A DNA stretch of 64,000 nt from Fodinibacter sp963730365. GTDB lineage: Bacteria > Actinomycetota > Actinomycetes > Actinomycetales > Dermatophilaceae. Under the pieces are notes generated by a model. That model saw nothing but the letters and a program-made list of their open reading frames with translations. It was not told the origin of the DNA and made no database searches. The position numbers were made by a program, and so were the translations under genes. Numbering within the stretch: position 1 is the first letter of the stretch; every line of letters begins with the position of its first letter. The stretch lies in contig CAVSRM010000015.1 of assembly GCA_963730365.1 (NCBI GenBank), positions 1-64,000 on the forward strand, in the 5' to 3' direction. Below are positions 1 to 9,949 of this stretch, piece by piece.

Positions 1-1661
1 CTTGCCGAGCACCGCGGCATCCCGGCCGACGAGCCGGTTCACGGAGCCGGTGGCCCACAGCAGCCCGCAGGCCCGGCCGGGTGCGGAGGCGCGGCGCCGC
101 AGCCACCCCGGCTCTCGGGTGGCGGCGCCGACGAGCATCCGGTGGGCGGCGGTGCGCCACTCCTCGCGCACCGCGCCGAGGTGTTCCACGCGGGGGGAGG
201 AGGTCGAGCCACTGGTCGGCGAGGGCGGCGATCTCGGCCGCCGCTGTCACGGACGTCGAGGGGCAGGCCGTCGAGCACGAGGTCCTCCCGCGGCAGCGGC
301 TCGGCGTCGAGCGTGTCGAGGACGTCCTGGCCGCCGACCTCCTCGGCGAGCGAGTGCAGGGTCAGTGGTGCGACGTCCCCGTGCTCGAAGGCCTCGATCA
401 TCGAGCCCAGCTCTCGCCAGTGGGCGGCCGGCCCTGCCTGACGGAGCGCGTCGTAGCTGGGCAGCCACTGGTCCACCGCGGCCAGGGTCTCCGCGGTCGC
501 ATCCGCCGGCACTGCCAGCCGACCATGGGCGTAGCGGATGAAGGCGGGCAGCGTCGACCCGACGCCGTCGAGCGCCTCCTCACTGGCCTCGAGCGCCCAC
601 GGCAGCCGCTGGGTCAGGGCCAGCTCGACCTGCACCGGCGACCAGCGCAGCGGGTGACCGGCCGACGCCTCGGCGTCGCGGGCCAACAGGGTCGCGGTGT
701 CGCGAATGCCAGCGTGGATGCCGTCGTGGATGCCCTCGTCGCCGCCCGAGGCGTCGAGATTGCGTGCGTGCGGCGAGGCGAGGAAGCCCTCCACCGCATC
801 GGCCACCGACACCTCCGGATGGGCGCTCGACGTCAGCACCGAGGCCCCGCCGGGCGGCATCCGGCGCAGCAGCAGTTCGACGAAGGGGCGGCTGACGGGC
901 CAGCCCAGCGGGTCACCGTCGGGGCCCGACCAGTCCTCCGGGGTGAGCGGAGCGTCGACGGCGTCGCCCAGGTCGATGGCGCGCTCCACGCTGGCCCGGG
1001 CGTCGGCGGTCGTGATCTCGTACAGCTCGGAGGGTCGCCGTCCGCCCTCGGCAAGGAGCTCGCGGTAGCGGGTGCAGACCTCGTCGAACGGCTCTGGGAT
1101 GACGAAGACGTCCTTGACTCGCGTGCCGAACGCCTCGTCGACGTAGGCGACCACGGTGGCGCCACCGACTCCGGGCCAGGACAGGCCGATGACGATGTTG
1201 TCGCCGTCACCCAGCTCGTCGCCGAGCTTCGCGGCCCGCTGGACCTCGACGTCGCGTAGCCCCAGCACGGACTGAGGCACCGGATGCCGTCGGGTGGCCA
1301 CGGCGCGGCGCACGCGCGTCGCGTCCAGCTCGTCGGGGAGGAGCGCGGCGATGACGTGCAGCGCGGCCGTCGTCTCGGCGTAGGGGGTATGGACGAATGA
1401 GTCCACGAGCTCGTAGGTGCCGAACGAGGCACCATCGGCACCGTGCTCCGCGGTGCTCCACAGGTCGGTCACCGACAACATCGACGAGATGAGTGCGGTG
1501 AAGGCTGTTGGGTCCTTCGAGCGCAGTCCCGAGCGGAGGGTGGCGATCAGGTCGTCGTGCTCGCCGCTGGCCTCCACCGACGAGAGCGAGCGCCGTTCGG
1601 GTGCCCGGGTCGCGGACCGCTTGGGTGGTCGCTTGCCACGTCGTCCGCCTTTCTGAGCCAC
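1..1661 (-). CDS. Hypothetical protein, 3' end outside the window, frameshifted
   Basis: A long minus-strand coding frame begins at GTG 1661 (MAQKGGRRGKRP) and reads with strong actinobacterial codon bias to about position 250, ending LPLDVRDS. It then drifts into low-complexity Pro/Arg sequence. The neighbouring frame continues sensibly (AALADQWLDLLPPRVEHL, then GLLWATGSVNRLVG) to the window edge, so a one-base indel is likely near the G-run at about 200-206. The GLLWATGSVNRLVG stretch resembles DUF6398-type domains; this is from memory and weak. The N-terminus is basic (KGGRRGKRPPKR). There is no membrane segment. The start is uncertain because no clear ribosome-binding site precedes it. 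Function unknown. Confidence 0.6.
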
Positions 1662-1857
1662 GACAGTATGCAACCACGAGATCGCCCTCCTCGGCACGGC
1701 AGGGACAACGTGGCGTGCCCGGGTGGCAGGCCGCCGGGACCGGCTTGCGGCCCTCGGGCGGCATGGTTCTCGGCCGGATCGCGGTTCTCGGTCGGCATGG
1801 CTTCGTGGCGGTGACGGCGAACCCTGTGGATGAACCGCAAGGCCTGTCAGTGGACAC

Positions 1858-3165
1858 ATGTACGGTTATCTCATGGCAGGGGGACCATCGCTCCAGGAGC
1901 GCCGCGACCGCATGGTGGCGGCGTGCGACGGGCTGGACGGGCTCGGGTCCGAGCTGTGGCGGGCCGGCTCGGCCGAGCTCGAGGAGGTCATGGCAGAGGC
2001 CGACCGCATGGTCGCGGCCGGGGAAGCCGCCCGTGCCGTGGTCCTCGCGGAGGCGATGAGCAGGGGTGAGACCGGGTCCGGGGCCCTGGCGTTGACGCCG
2101 GTGCAGTGGGTGCGGCGGCACGCGCCGACGACTCGGGCGGGTGGGGCCGCGCAGGTCGTCGCGGTCGCCGAGGCGTTCGCTGTCGGTGGCAATGCGCCAG
2201 TCAAGGATGCCGTGCTGTCAGGCGTGCTACCGGTGCGCAGTGCCGCGGTGGTGGTCTCCGAGGCCGACAAGCTGTTGCCGCTGCTGGCCGAGGAGGCCAG
2301 GCCCACGGCGCTGGCGGGGTTGATCCGGATCGCGGCCGAGGACGGCCCGCGCGAGTGCCGCAAGCTGCGCCCCGAGCTGTTGGCGAAGTACGGCGTCGAT
2401 GGTGAGCTGCAGCGCGAGCAGGATGCCGCGAAGCGCTTCGTCTCCTTGTCGCAGCCGTTCGTGGACGGCATCGGCGTGGCCGAGTATCGGCTGACGCTCG
2501 ACCCCGAGGGTCGGGCCGTGCTGGAGGCGGCGTTGGGCCCGTTGTCGGCGCCGCAACCGGTCGACGGTGAGCGTGACCTGCGCTCCAGCGACCGGCGTCG
2601 TGGCGAGGCGCTCATCCAGCTGGTGCGGCGGGCGGTGGTGGCCGCAGACGCGACGCCGAGGGGCGTGAAGTCCCAGCTGTTCGTGAGCGTCGACCTCGAG
2701 ACCCTGCGCAGCGGGCTTGTCGGTGCGGGAACGACGTTGGGGGGAGCGGGGGCGGGTGAGCTGCTGGCTCCGGACACGGTGCGGCGGCTCGCGTGCGACG
2801 CGCTGATCATCCCGACCGTGCTCGGAAGCGCCGGCGAGGCGCTCGACCTCGGCCAGCAGGTGCGGCTGTTCACCGCCGCGCAGACCCGTCGCCTGTGGCT
2901 GCGGGACCGGCACTGCACCTATCCCGGGTGCGACATGCCGGGGCAGTGGTGTGACGCGCACCATCTCGTGCACTGGGCCGACGGCGGGCCGTCCGACCTG
3001 TCGAACGCTGGCTTGCTCTGCGAGCGACACCACACGACCGTGCACTCGCGCAGGTATGCGGGCGTGCTGGTCGAGGATGATGCCGGCAGCCGGGTGGAGT
3101 GGGACCTCACCGTCGGCTCCTACGACCGGCTCCTCGCGGTCGAGGCGGCGCGAGAACCAGCGTGA
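1858..3165 (+). CDS. DUF222 / HNH endonuclease, 13E12 repeat family (copy 1)
   Basis: This 435-residue protein has the N-terminal helical DUF222 region and a C-terminal HNH nuclease module with the treble-clef pattern CTYPGCDMPGQWCDAHHLVH, followed by WADGGPSDLSNAGLLCERHHTTVH. The paired Cys and His residues expected for zinc and metal binding are present. The family is the actinobacterial 13E12 repeat group; its biological role is unsettled, and DNA cleavage is inferred from the fold. It belongs to a different subgroup from the two near-identical copies at 13.5 and 43.8 kb. A start at ATG 1873 (MAGGPSLQERR) is an equally good choice. No SOS box was seen upstream, unlike copy 2. Confidence 0.88.
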   Translation: MYGYLMAGGPSLQERRDRMVAACDGLDGLGSELWRAGSAELEEVMAEADRMVAAGEAARAVVLAEAMSRGETGSGALALTPVQWVRRHAPTTRAGGAAQVVAVAEAFAVGGNAPVKDAVLSGVLPVRSAAVVVSEADKLLPLLAEEARPTALAGLIRIAAEDGPRECRKLRPELLAKYGVDGELQREQDAAKRFVSLSQPFVDGIGVAEYRLTLDPEGRAVLEAALGPLSAPQPVDGERDLRSSDRRRGEALIQLVRRAVVAADATPRGVKSQLFVSVDLETLRSGLVGAGTTLGGAGAGELLAPDTVRRLACDALIIPTVLGSAGEALDLGQQVRLFTAAQTRRLWLRDRHCTYPGCDMPGQWCDAHHLVHWADGGPSDLSNAGLLCERHHTTVHSRRYAGVLVEDDAGSRVEWDLTVGSYDRLLAVEAAREPA

Positions 3166-3274
3166 CCTCGCCCCGCACCCCGCTCGCCACGAGCGGGGTC
3201 ACCGCCATGCCGCAGTGTTGTTCAGTCCGTAGGCGGCATACCGGCTCGGCCTGATCGACCTCGAGCCCAGGCCT

Positions 3275-3393
3275 GGCCCGTGTCCGTAGCCCCGGGGCGT
3301 GTCCGTAGGCCTGGCCCTTGTCCGTAGCCCCGGGGCGTGTTCGTAGGCCCGGCCCGTGTCGGTAACCCCGGCCCGTGTCGGTAACCCCGGCCC
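3275..3393. repeat. Six tandem copies of an 18-19 bp unit
   Basis: Consecutive units of the form ggcccgtgtccgtagcccc repeat about six times with small changes (gtccgtag, gttcgtag, gtcggtaa). The last two copies are identical. The array occupies a 420-bp gap with no convincing gene between the 13E12 gene and the small gene at 3586. Minus-strand frames through it stay open only because the unit lacks stops; they give Gly/Arg/Thr-rich peptides that do not look like protein. Confidence 0.8.
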
Positions 3394-3585
3394 CGCTCGC
3401 GTCCGGGTTCGGGCACCCTCGTTGGCGTACAGCCGTCGGCGCCACGAGCTCAGGTGCTCAAGCACTCGGTGAGATGTGGGTGCCACCTGCCACGATGCAC
3501 ACGTGACAGGCGGACACGAGGTGGCCAAGCGGTTGGGTCTCGGGTGAGCGCCGCGCGGAGGAACCGGGTCCGCCGTCGATGCCCA

Positions 3586-3831
3586 CTACGGAGTCGACGC
3601 TGGCTCGTCGTTCCAGGAGTCGGCCTCGTGCCCGCGGCTCACCAGCTCGCGCCGGGCCGCAGCGAAGAGCTTGGCCTGGCCCCAGCGCACGAACGGCGGC
3701 TTGCCTGAGTTCTCGCACTCCCAGTGCGACCAGCGGAGGTAGGCCAGCAGGTCGTCGTTGTCCAACGCGGTCAGGAGCTCTGACACTTGGCCGGCACCGA
3801 TCTCGATGTGCGGGTTGGGGTTTGTGCTCAT
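3586..3831 (-). CDS. Small conserved-looking hypothetical protein (81 aa)
   Basis: ATG 3831 is preceded by an excellent ribosome-binding site (AAGGAG, 6 nt spacing), which makes this short frame a real gene. The protein begins MSTNPNPHIEIGAGQ and carries LLAYLRWSHWECENSGKPPF, rich in Trp and charged residues, with no membrane segment or signal peptide. It is probably a small soluble cytoplasmic protein. It is divergent from the ArsR-MFS pair and shares a 305-bp intergenic region with it. No family recognised. Confidence 0.75.
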   Translation of the reverse strand: MSTNPNPHIEIGAGQVSELLTALDNDDLLAYLRWSHWECENSGKPPFVRWGQAKLFAAARRELVSRGHEADSWNDEPASTP

Positions 3832-4103
3832 GGCGCATCTCCTTCGAAGTCCGTCGGACCTCGGGATGACCCAGGAGATCCGCTGTTGTCTGTCGACCAG
3901 CTCGTCACCTGGGGCACCTCAGCGGGGAGGTTGCCGGACAGCAAGCCAGGGCTTGTCGCTGTCTCTCGTGAGCCGTGGATGAGTCTAGATGACCGGCAGC
4001 GCGGAGGGCGCCGGGACCGTCCAGATCGGGGCTGAAGCAGGAGCCGGGGGGAAGCGCCGGAATCTGCTCTTGGTGGGAAGAAGATTCGTGGCGTAGACCT
4101 ATT

Positions 4104-4135
4104 GAAAGGAACCTTTCGAAAGAGTACCTTCGAAA
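4104..4135. promoter_or_regulatory. Probable operator/promoter of the ArsR-MFS operon
   Basis: GAAAGG and CCTTTC face each other across two bases (4104-4117). An overlapping near-direct repeat, ACCTTTCGAAAG then TACCTTCGAAAC, runs right up to the ATG at 4137. Such AT-richer inverted repeats at the start of an ArsR-type regulator are typical autoregulatory operators. The closeness to the ATG suggests a very short leader. Binding is inferred. Confidence 0.5.
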
Positions 4136-4136
4136 C

Positions 4137-4838
4137 ATGCCGCCCACCTTTCGCCAGCTGACAGACCCGTCCGACCTCAAGGCGCTCGCCCATCCGGTGC
4201 GGATGTCGATCATCGAGCAGCTCACCATCTTCGGGCCGCTGACGGCCACCGAGGTCGCTGACCGCATCGACGAGTCACCCGCCAACTGTTCCTGGCACCT
4301 GCGCAAGCTCGCCGAGCACGGGTTCGTCGAGGAGGCCGGCGGCGGCACCGGCCGGGCCAGGCCGTGGCGGGCCGCTGTGCGCGGGTTGTCGTGGAGCGAG
4401 CAGGACACCTCCGGCACGGGGCAGCTGGCGGGCGAGGCGCTCACCGCCATGCTCGTCGAGCGAGAAGTGGCGCGCTACGCCCACGCGCGACGGTGGCTGG
4501 GCGAGGACGATCTCGGGTGGCAGGAGGCCGCCGGGTCGGCCCAGGGCGCCATGTGGGTCACCGAGGAGGAGCTCGCCGAGCTCGGAGAGGGTCTGCGACA
4601 GCTCGCGACGGGCTTCATGGAACGGCTCTACGACCCGGAGCTGCGACCGCCGGGCTCGAGGCTGTGCACCGTCATGGGCTGGGCGATGCCCGCCTACCAC
4701 CCGGACGGGCGGCCGGTCACGGCCGAGGACGTGGGGGAGGCCGCCGAGGCATCCGCCGCCAAGAACGAGAACACGAACGAGAACACGAACGAGAACACGA
4801 CGCCACAGCCGCGGCGCGACGAGCAGGAGGAGCAGTGA
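4137..4838 (+). CDS. ArsR-type winged-helix transcriptional regulator
   Basis: A 233-residue regulator. Residues 10-80 form an ArsR-like winged helix (LKALAHPVRMSIIEQL, then TATEVADRIDESPANCSWHL and LRKLAEHGFVEE). The remainder is a helical C-terminal domain common in regulators paired with MFS exporters. No metal-binding cysteine pair of classical ArsR/SmtB sensors is seen, so it probably senses an organic ligand or protein partner. The tail contains three copies of a 12-bp unit encoding NENT (4764-4800), a possible slippage site. It overlaps the next gene by TGATG, indicating coupled translation. It likely represses itself and the transporter through the repeat just upstream. Confidence 0.85.
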   Translation: MPPTFRQLTDPSDLKALAHPVRMSIIEQLTIFGPLTATEVADRIDESPANCSWHLRKLAEHGFVEEAGGGTGRARPWRAAVRGLSWSEQDTSGTGQLAGEALTAMLVEREVARYAHARRWLGEDDLGWQEAAGSAQGAMWVTEEELAELGEGLRQLATGFMERLYDPELRPPGSRLCTVMGWAMPAYHPDGRPVTAEDVGEAAEASAAKNENTNENTNENTTPQPRRDEQEEQ

Positions 4839-6082
4839 TGCGAGAAGCATTCCAGGTCAACGGGTTCCGGCGACTCTTCGCCGGCATGTCGACGAGCATG
4901 CTCGGCGACTCGCTCATGCTGCTCGTCCTGTCGATCTGGGTGAAGACCCTCACCGGCTCCAACGCGATGGCGGGCCTGACCTTCATGTGGATGGTGCTGC
5001 CCGCGCTCTTCGCCCCGCTCCTCGGCATGTACATCGACCGTTTCCGCCGCCGGCCGCTCCTCATCTGGGGCAACCTCGCCTCGGCCCTCGTCGTGCTGCC
5101 GCTGCTGCTCGTGCGCGACGCGGGCGACGTGTGGGTCATCTGGGCGGTGGCGTTCTGCTACGGCATCTCCTTCATCGTGCTGCCCGCCGCGCTCAACGGC
5201 CTGCTCAAGGAGCTCATGCCCGACGACCTGCTCGTCGACGCGAACTCCTCGCTCCAGACCGTCAAGGAGGGCTACCGCCTCATCGGCCCGCTCCTGGGGG
5301 CCGGACTGTTCGGCTGGCTGGGTGGCGGGGCCGTCGCGGTGCTGGATGCCGTGTCCTTCGTCGTCGCTGCTGCCTTCGTCGCGGCGATTCCGCTGCGGGA
5401 GTCGCTCCCGGTGCGCGAGCCCCAGCGCTGGTGGGGGGAGATGACCGGGGGGCTGAGGCACCTCGTGCACGACCGGTTGCTCCGGCACACTCTCGTGGCC
5501 TTCGCGATGATGCTCCTCGTCGTCGGCTTCTCCGAGGCCTCGATCTTCGCCATCCTCGACGGCTTCGACCGGCCGGCGACCTTCGCCGGTGTCGTCGTCA
5601 CCGTGCAGGGCGTCGGCGCGATCGCCGGAGGCCTCACGGCATCCCAGTGGGTGCGCCGACTCGGCGAGACCGGCGCCGTCGTGGTGGGCCTCGTCCTCAT
5701 GGCCGGCTCGCTGGCGGTCATCGCGATGACCTCGACGCTCGGCGTGATGCTCGCAGCCATCGTGCCGCTCGGCTACAGCGTGCCGGTGCTGTTCATCGCG
5801 TTCACCACGCTGATGCAACGGCGCACCCCGCAGTCCCTCATCGGTCGGGTCTCCGCCGCCGTCGAGACCGCCATGGGAGTGCCCCAGGCCCTCTCGCTCG
5901 CGGCGGGGGCGCTGCTCGTGACGCTCATCAGCTATCACCTGATCTTCGCCGTCATGGCGGGCGTCACCGCGGCGGCCGCGGTCTACCTCGTCATGGCCCT
6001 CGGTCGCAGCGTGTTCCGCCCACCGGCTCCGGTGGAGGGGGCGGCGGCCGCGCCGTCCACAGACCCCGTGCCGGTGCTGTAA
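4838..6082 (+). CDS. MFS transporter, drug-efflux type
   Basis: A 414-residue protein with about 12 hydrophobic segments, starting MREAFQVNGFRRLFAGMSTS. The loop between helices 2 and 3 (GMYIDRFRRRPLLIWGN) is a motif-A-like MFS signature. The fold is that of the enterobactin-exporter/MefA-like major facilitators. Substrate unknown; pairing with a repressor suggests inducible efflux of a toxic compound. The start ATG overlaps the stop of the regulator. Confidence 0.88.
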   Translation: MREAFQVNGFRRLFAGMSTSMLGDSLMLLVLSIWVKTLTGSNAMAGLTFMWMVLPALFAPLLGMYIDRFRRRPLLIWGNLASALVVLPLLLVRDAGDVWVIWAVAFCYGISFIVLPAALNGLLKELMPDDLLVDANSSLQTVKEGYRLIGPLLGAGLFGWLGGGAVAVLDAVSFVVAAAFVAAIPLRESLPVREPQRWWGEMTGGLRHLVHDRLLRHTLVAFAMMLLVVGFSEASIFAILDGFDRPATFAGVVVTVQGVGAIAGGLTASQWVRRLGETGAVVVGLVLMAGSLAVIAMTSTLGVMLAAIVPLGYSVPVLFIAFTTLMQRRTPQSLIGRVSAAVETAMGVPQALSLAAGALLVTLISYHLIFAVMAGVTAAAAVYLVMALGRSVFRPPAPVEGAAAAPSTDPVPVL

Positions 6083-6140
6083 CCGCGGGGCCCCACGCCG
6101 AACCCCGCGTCGGCTGTCGCGCCGGCCGTACGCTGACGCC

Positions 6141-9030
6141 ATGCCGGTTCTGGGCACCAAGGTGCACGTGCCGCGGCCGCGGCCCGGGCTCGTGGCCCGA
6201 CCCCGCCTCACCGAGCGCCTCGCCGGGGCAATCGGGTCCGGTGCCCGGCTCGTCCTCGTCTCCGCCCCCGCAGGGTTCGGGAAGACGACGATGCTCACCC
6301 AGGCGCTGCACCGCCGGGGCGCAGCGGACGGTGCGGGGTCCGGGCCGGCGCTGCCGCTGCGGGTCGCGTGGCTCTCGCTCGACCCCGGCGACGCCGACCC
6401 GCACCGGTTCCTCACCCACCTCGTCGCGGCCGTCCGCTGCGCCGCCCCACCGCCCGGGCCGGAGACCGGTGCCAAGGCGCTCGGGCTCCTGGAGGCCGAC
6501 CCCGGGCTCCGCTCCGACGACGCCCTCGTCAGCCTGCTCAACGACCTCGACGCGCTGGCCGGCCACACGGTGATCTGCCTCGACGACTACCACGTGGTCG
6601 ACGCCGCCGCCGTGCACGAGGCCGTGACCTTCCTCGTCGACAACCTGCCGCCCCAGGTGACCCTCGCGATGACGACCCGTGCCGACCCGCCGCTGCCCCT
6701 CCCGCGGCTGCGGGCCCGCGGCGAGCTCGTCGAGGTGCGCGCCGCCGACCTGCGCTTCACCGGGGACGAGGCGGGCCGGTTCCTCAACGACGTCATGGGG
6801 CTCGATCTCGCCGAGCCGCAGGTCGCCGCCCTGGAGGCGCGCACCGAGGGCTGGGCCGCCGGGCTCCAGCTCGCCGCGCTCTCGGCAGGCGGGCGCCCCG
6901 CGTCCGGGCCCGGCGGCGTCGAGCGGTTCGTCGAGGAGTTCACCGGCAGCAACCGCTTCGTCCTCGACTACCTCCTCGAGGAGGTCCTCGACACCCAGCC
7001 CGACGGCATCCGGTCCTTCCTCCTCGACACCTGCGTGCTCGACGAGCTCACCGGCAGCCTCTGTGACGCGCTGACCGGCCGAGACGACGGGCAGCAGGTG
7101 CTGGAGGCGCTCGAACGGGCCAACCTCTTCGTCGTCCCCCTCGACGACGAGCGCAGGTGGTGGCGCTACCACCACCTCTTCGCCGATGCCCTGCGCGCCC
7201 GGCTCGGCGCGGACGACCCGGAGCGGATGAGCCGGCTGCACCGCGTCGCGGCCGGCTGGTACGTGGGAGAGGGCCGCCTCGTGGATGCCGTCCCGCACGC
7301 CATCGCCGGTGACGACGTCGAGCAGGCCGCCGACCTCGTCGAGCTCGTCCTCCCCGGGCTGCGCAAGCAGCGGGAGGACCGGCTGGCGCGGGGCTGGCTC
7401 CGGGTGCTGCCCGATGAGGTCACCCGCCGCCGTCCGGTCCTCGCGGCCCAGGTGGCCTGGGTCCGGCTGTCCGAGGGCGACCTCGACGGTGTGGACGCCT
7501 GGCTCGACGCGGCCGAGGCGGGCCTCGAGGCCACGGAGGGGACGGGCGCCGTCGGGCGGTACCGTCGTGGGTGGCGCGGACGGGGTGGCGGCGCCGGACG
7601 AGGTGCTGCGGGCCCGGGCCGACGACCTGGCCGGGCTTCCGGCGATGATCGCGCTCTACCGCGCGTCCGCGGCGCAGGCCCGGGGCGACGTCGCCGGGAC
7701 TGCCGCGCACGCACGACGGGCCCTGGATGCGGCCCCCGCGGGCGACCACTTCTCGCGCGGCGCCGCCGGCGGCTTCCTCGGCCTGGCCGCGTGGGCGGCG
7801 GGGGACCTGGAGACCGCGGTCGACACCTTCGGTGCCGCGGTCGGGGAGCTGCGTGCCGCGGGCAACGCCACCGACGCCCTCGGGGCGAGTGTCGTCCTCG
7901 CCGCGATGTGGCGAGGCCGCGGGCGCCCGGACGAGGCGCGCCGGCTCCTGGAGCGGGCGCTCGAGGGGGCGGCGGCGGCACCCGGCGCGGGGTCGACGGT
8001 GGCCGGGGACCTCCACGTCGCGCTCGCGGACGTCCTGCGCGAGGAGGGCGACCTGGACGGGGCCGAGCACCACCTCGGGCTGGCGGCGGAGCTCGGGGAC
8101 CGGGGGTCGCTCATCGAGAACCGGTACCGCTGGTACACCACCACGGCGGGCGTCCGCCGCGCCCGCGGCGACCTCGACGGTGCCGTCGCGATGCTCGACG
8201 AGGCCGCCGCCCACATCATCTCCGGGTTCTTCCCCGAGGTGCGCCCGATCCCCGCGCAGCGCGCCCGGCTGCGCATCGCCCAGGGGCGCCTCGCCGACGC
8301 CCGGGAATGGGCGTCGGAGCGGACGGTGACGCTCGAGGACGAGCCGGACCACCTCGCCGAGTTCGACCAGCTCACCCTGGCCCGTCTCGTGCTCGCCGAG
8401 CACCGGAGCGGTGTCGGCGCGGGGGCGGGCTCACTCGAGGCGCTGCGCCGGATGCTCGACGCCATCGTTGCTGCGGCCCGCGCCGGGCACCGGCAGGAGA
8501 GCGTCGTCGACGCGACGTTCCTTCGGGCCCTCGATCACGAGGCCGCCGGCGACCGCGACGCCGCCCTCCACGACCTCGGCCACGCGCTCGCCCTCGGAGT
8601 GCCGGCCGGCTACCGCCGGCTCTACCTCGACGAGGGCGCACCGGCCGAGCGGCTCCTCACCGTCCTGGCAGGTCAGGGGACGGGGGAGGGGGCCGAGGCC
8701 GCCACTCAGGCCGTGCATGCCAGCACGGTCTTGCGGGCGCGGGCGCGGGCGCGGGTGCGGGGACGGTCACCGGGCGCGGACACCGGGCCACGGCGGCCCA
8801 CTCCCGTGACCACCGCCGCGACGTCCAGCCCGGGCACCGAGGCGCTGAGCGAGCGGGAGCGCGAGGTGCTCCGGCTCCTCGCGAGCGACCTGTCCGGCCC
8901 CGACATCGCCCGGCACCTGTACGTCTCGGTCAACACCCTGCGCACCCACACCAAGCACATCTTCACCAAGCTCGGCGTGACGACCCGCCGGGCCGCGGTC
9001 GCCAGGGCCACCGAGCTCGGTCTGCTCTGA
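6141..9030 (+). CDS. MalT-like LuxR-family ATP-dependent regulator, frameshifted
   Basis: The first part (6141 to about 7560) begins MPVLGTKVHVPRPRPGLVAR and has a Walker A loop APAGFGKTT and a Walker-B-like segment TVICLDDYHVVD, as in MalT/STAND NTPases. From about 7560 the homology moves to the next frame (VAAPDEVLRARADDLAGLPA), with TPR-like repeats. It ends with a LuxR helix-turn-helix (LSEREREVLRLLASDLSGPD, VNTLRTHTKHIFTKLGV). A single indel in 7545-7590 would join them into about 960 residues, the usual size for the family. Both halves keep coding bias, so a consensus error is more likely than an old pseudogene. It probably activates the adjacent 9158-11447 operon. Confidence 0.8.
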
Positions 9031-9063
9031 GGTCGCCGACCGCTCAGGAGTCACCACCGCAGT

Positions 9064-9082
9064 CACATCACGATGTGATGTG
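9064..9082. promoter_or_regulatory. Perfect inverted repeat CACATCAC-GAT-GTGATGTG
   Basis: Eight-base arms with a 3-base spacer lie between the LuxR regulator and the following operon, about 75 bp before ATG 9158. There is no T-run, so it is more likely an operator than a terminator. The LuxR-type regulator encoded immediately upstream is the obvious candidate binder (inference). Confidence 0.5.
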
Positions 9083-9157
9083 CGGTCACCACGTCGGTTC
9101 CTACCGTCAGGTCGTGGCCCGGCATCCGCCCGGCCCCTCAGCGACCCAGGAGCTGTC

Positions 9158-9949
9158 ATGCCGATCACGAGTAGCACCCTCACCAAGGCCGCCGGAGCCG
9201 CCGCCGCCGTCGCCGGGGCCATCTTCGTCCTCGTCCAGGTCGGTCACCCGCCGGCCGACTCGTTCACCACCGAGACCGCCGCCTGGGTGGCCCGCAGCTG
9301 CGCCAAGGCCGTGATGGCCGTGCTCGCGCTCGCCGGCATCGCCGGGATGTACCTGCGCCAGCACCGGGAGGCGGGCGTGCTCGGTCTCGTCGGCTACCTC
9401 GTGTTCTCGGCCGGGTACCTCGCGATGTTCGCCGCAGAGGTCGTCGCCGCGGCGGTGCTGCCGAGCCTCACCGAGACCGACCCCGGCTTCGTCGACGACG
9501 TCGTCACCGCGGCCGTCGGCGGGACCCCGAGCGGCGACATCGGCGGCATCCAGGCCGTCCTCGACATCGGGGGTGCCGGGTACATCCTCGGCGGACTCGT
9601 GTTCGGAATCGCCTTGTTCCGCACCGGCATCCTCGCCCGGTGGGCCGCGGCCCTGCTCGCCGTGAGCACCGTCGCGACGGCGGCGCTGGCCGTGCTGCCC
9701 GAGGCGTTCAACCGACCGATGGCGGTGCCGGAGGGCATCGCGCTCATCGGGCTCGGGGTGTCGCTGTGGCGCCAGGCCCAGGGCGGGTCGGTCGGCACCG
9801 CCGGGACGGCTGCCGCCCCGGCGGAGACCGCCACTCCGCAGGCGACCGCCACACCGCAGGCGACCGCCACTCGGCAGGAGCCCGCGGCAACGCAGGAACC
9901 CGCGGCCCCGCAGGCGACCGCCACCGCGCACCAGCCCGCGGTCCGATGA
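9158..9949 (+). CDS. Membrane protein, DUF4386-like (263 aa)
   Basis: ATG 9158 follows an AGGAG ribosome-binding site. About six hydrophobic helices are visible (for example AAGAAAAVAGAIFVLVQVG and AVMAVLALAGIAGMYL), then a long unstructured tail with repeats of the type ATPQATATPQAT (residues about 220-260). The overall layout resembles DUF4386 membrane proteins, a weak match made from memory. The 3' end overlaps the next gene by ATGA, so translation is coupled. The repeated 3' sequence (gaccgccac units) may vary by slippage. Function unknown. Confidence 0.75.
   Translation: MPITSSTLTKAAGAAAAVAGAIFVLVQVGHPPADSFTTETAAWVARSCAKAVMAVLALAGIAGMYLRQHREAGVLGLVGYLVFSAGYLAMFAAEVVAAAVLPSLTETDPGFVDDVVTAAVGGTPSGDIGGIQAVLDIGGAGYILGGLVFGIALFRTGILARWAAALLAVSTVATAALAVLPEAFNRPMAVPEGIALIGLGVSLWRQAQGGSVGTAGTAAAPAETATPQATATPQATATRQEPAATQEPAAPQATATAHQPAVR

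Noticed and set aside
3275..3393. CRISPR array
   Set aside because: Units are 18-19 bp head to tail with no spacers and no cas genes nearby.
4694..6568. 624-residue antisense frame over the MFS gene
   Set aside because: Its His/Arg/Glu-rich composition is a frame-shadow effect; the + strand carries a clear transporter.
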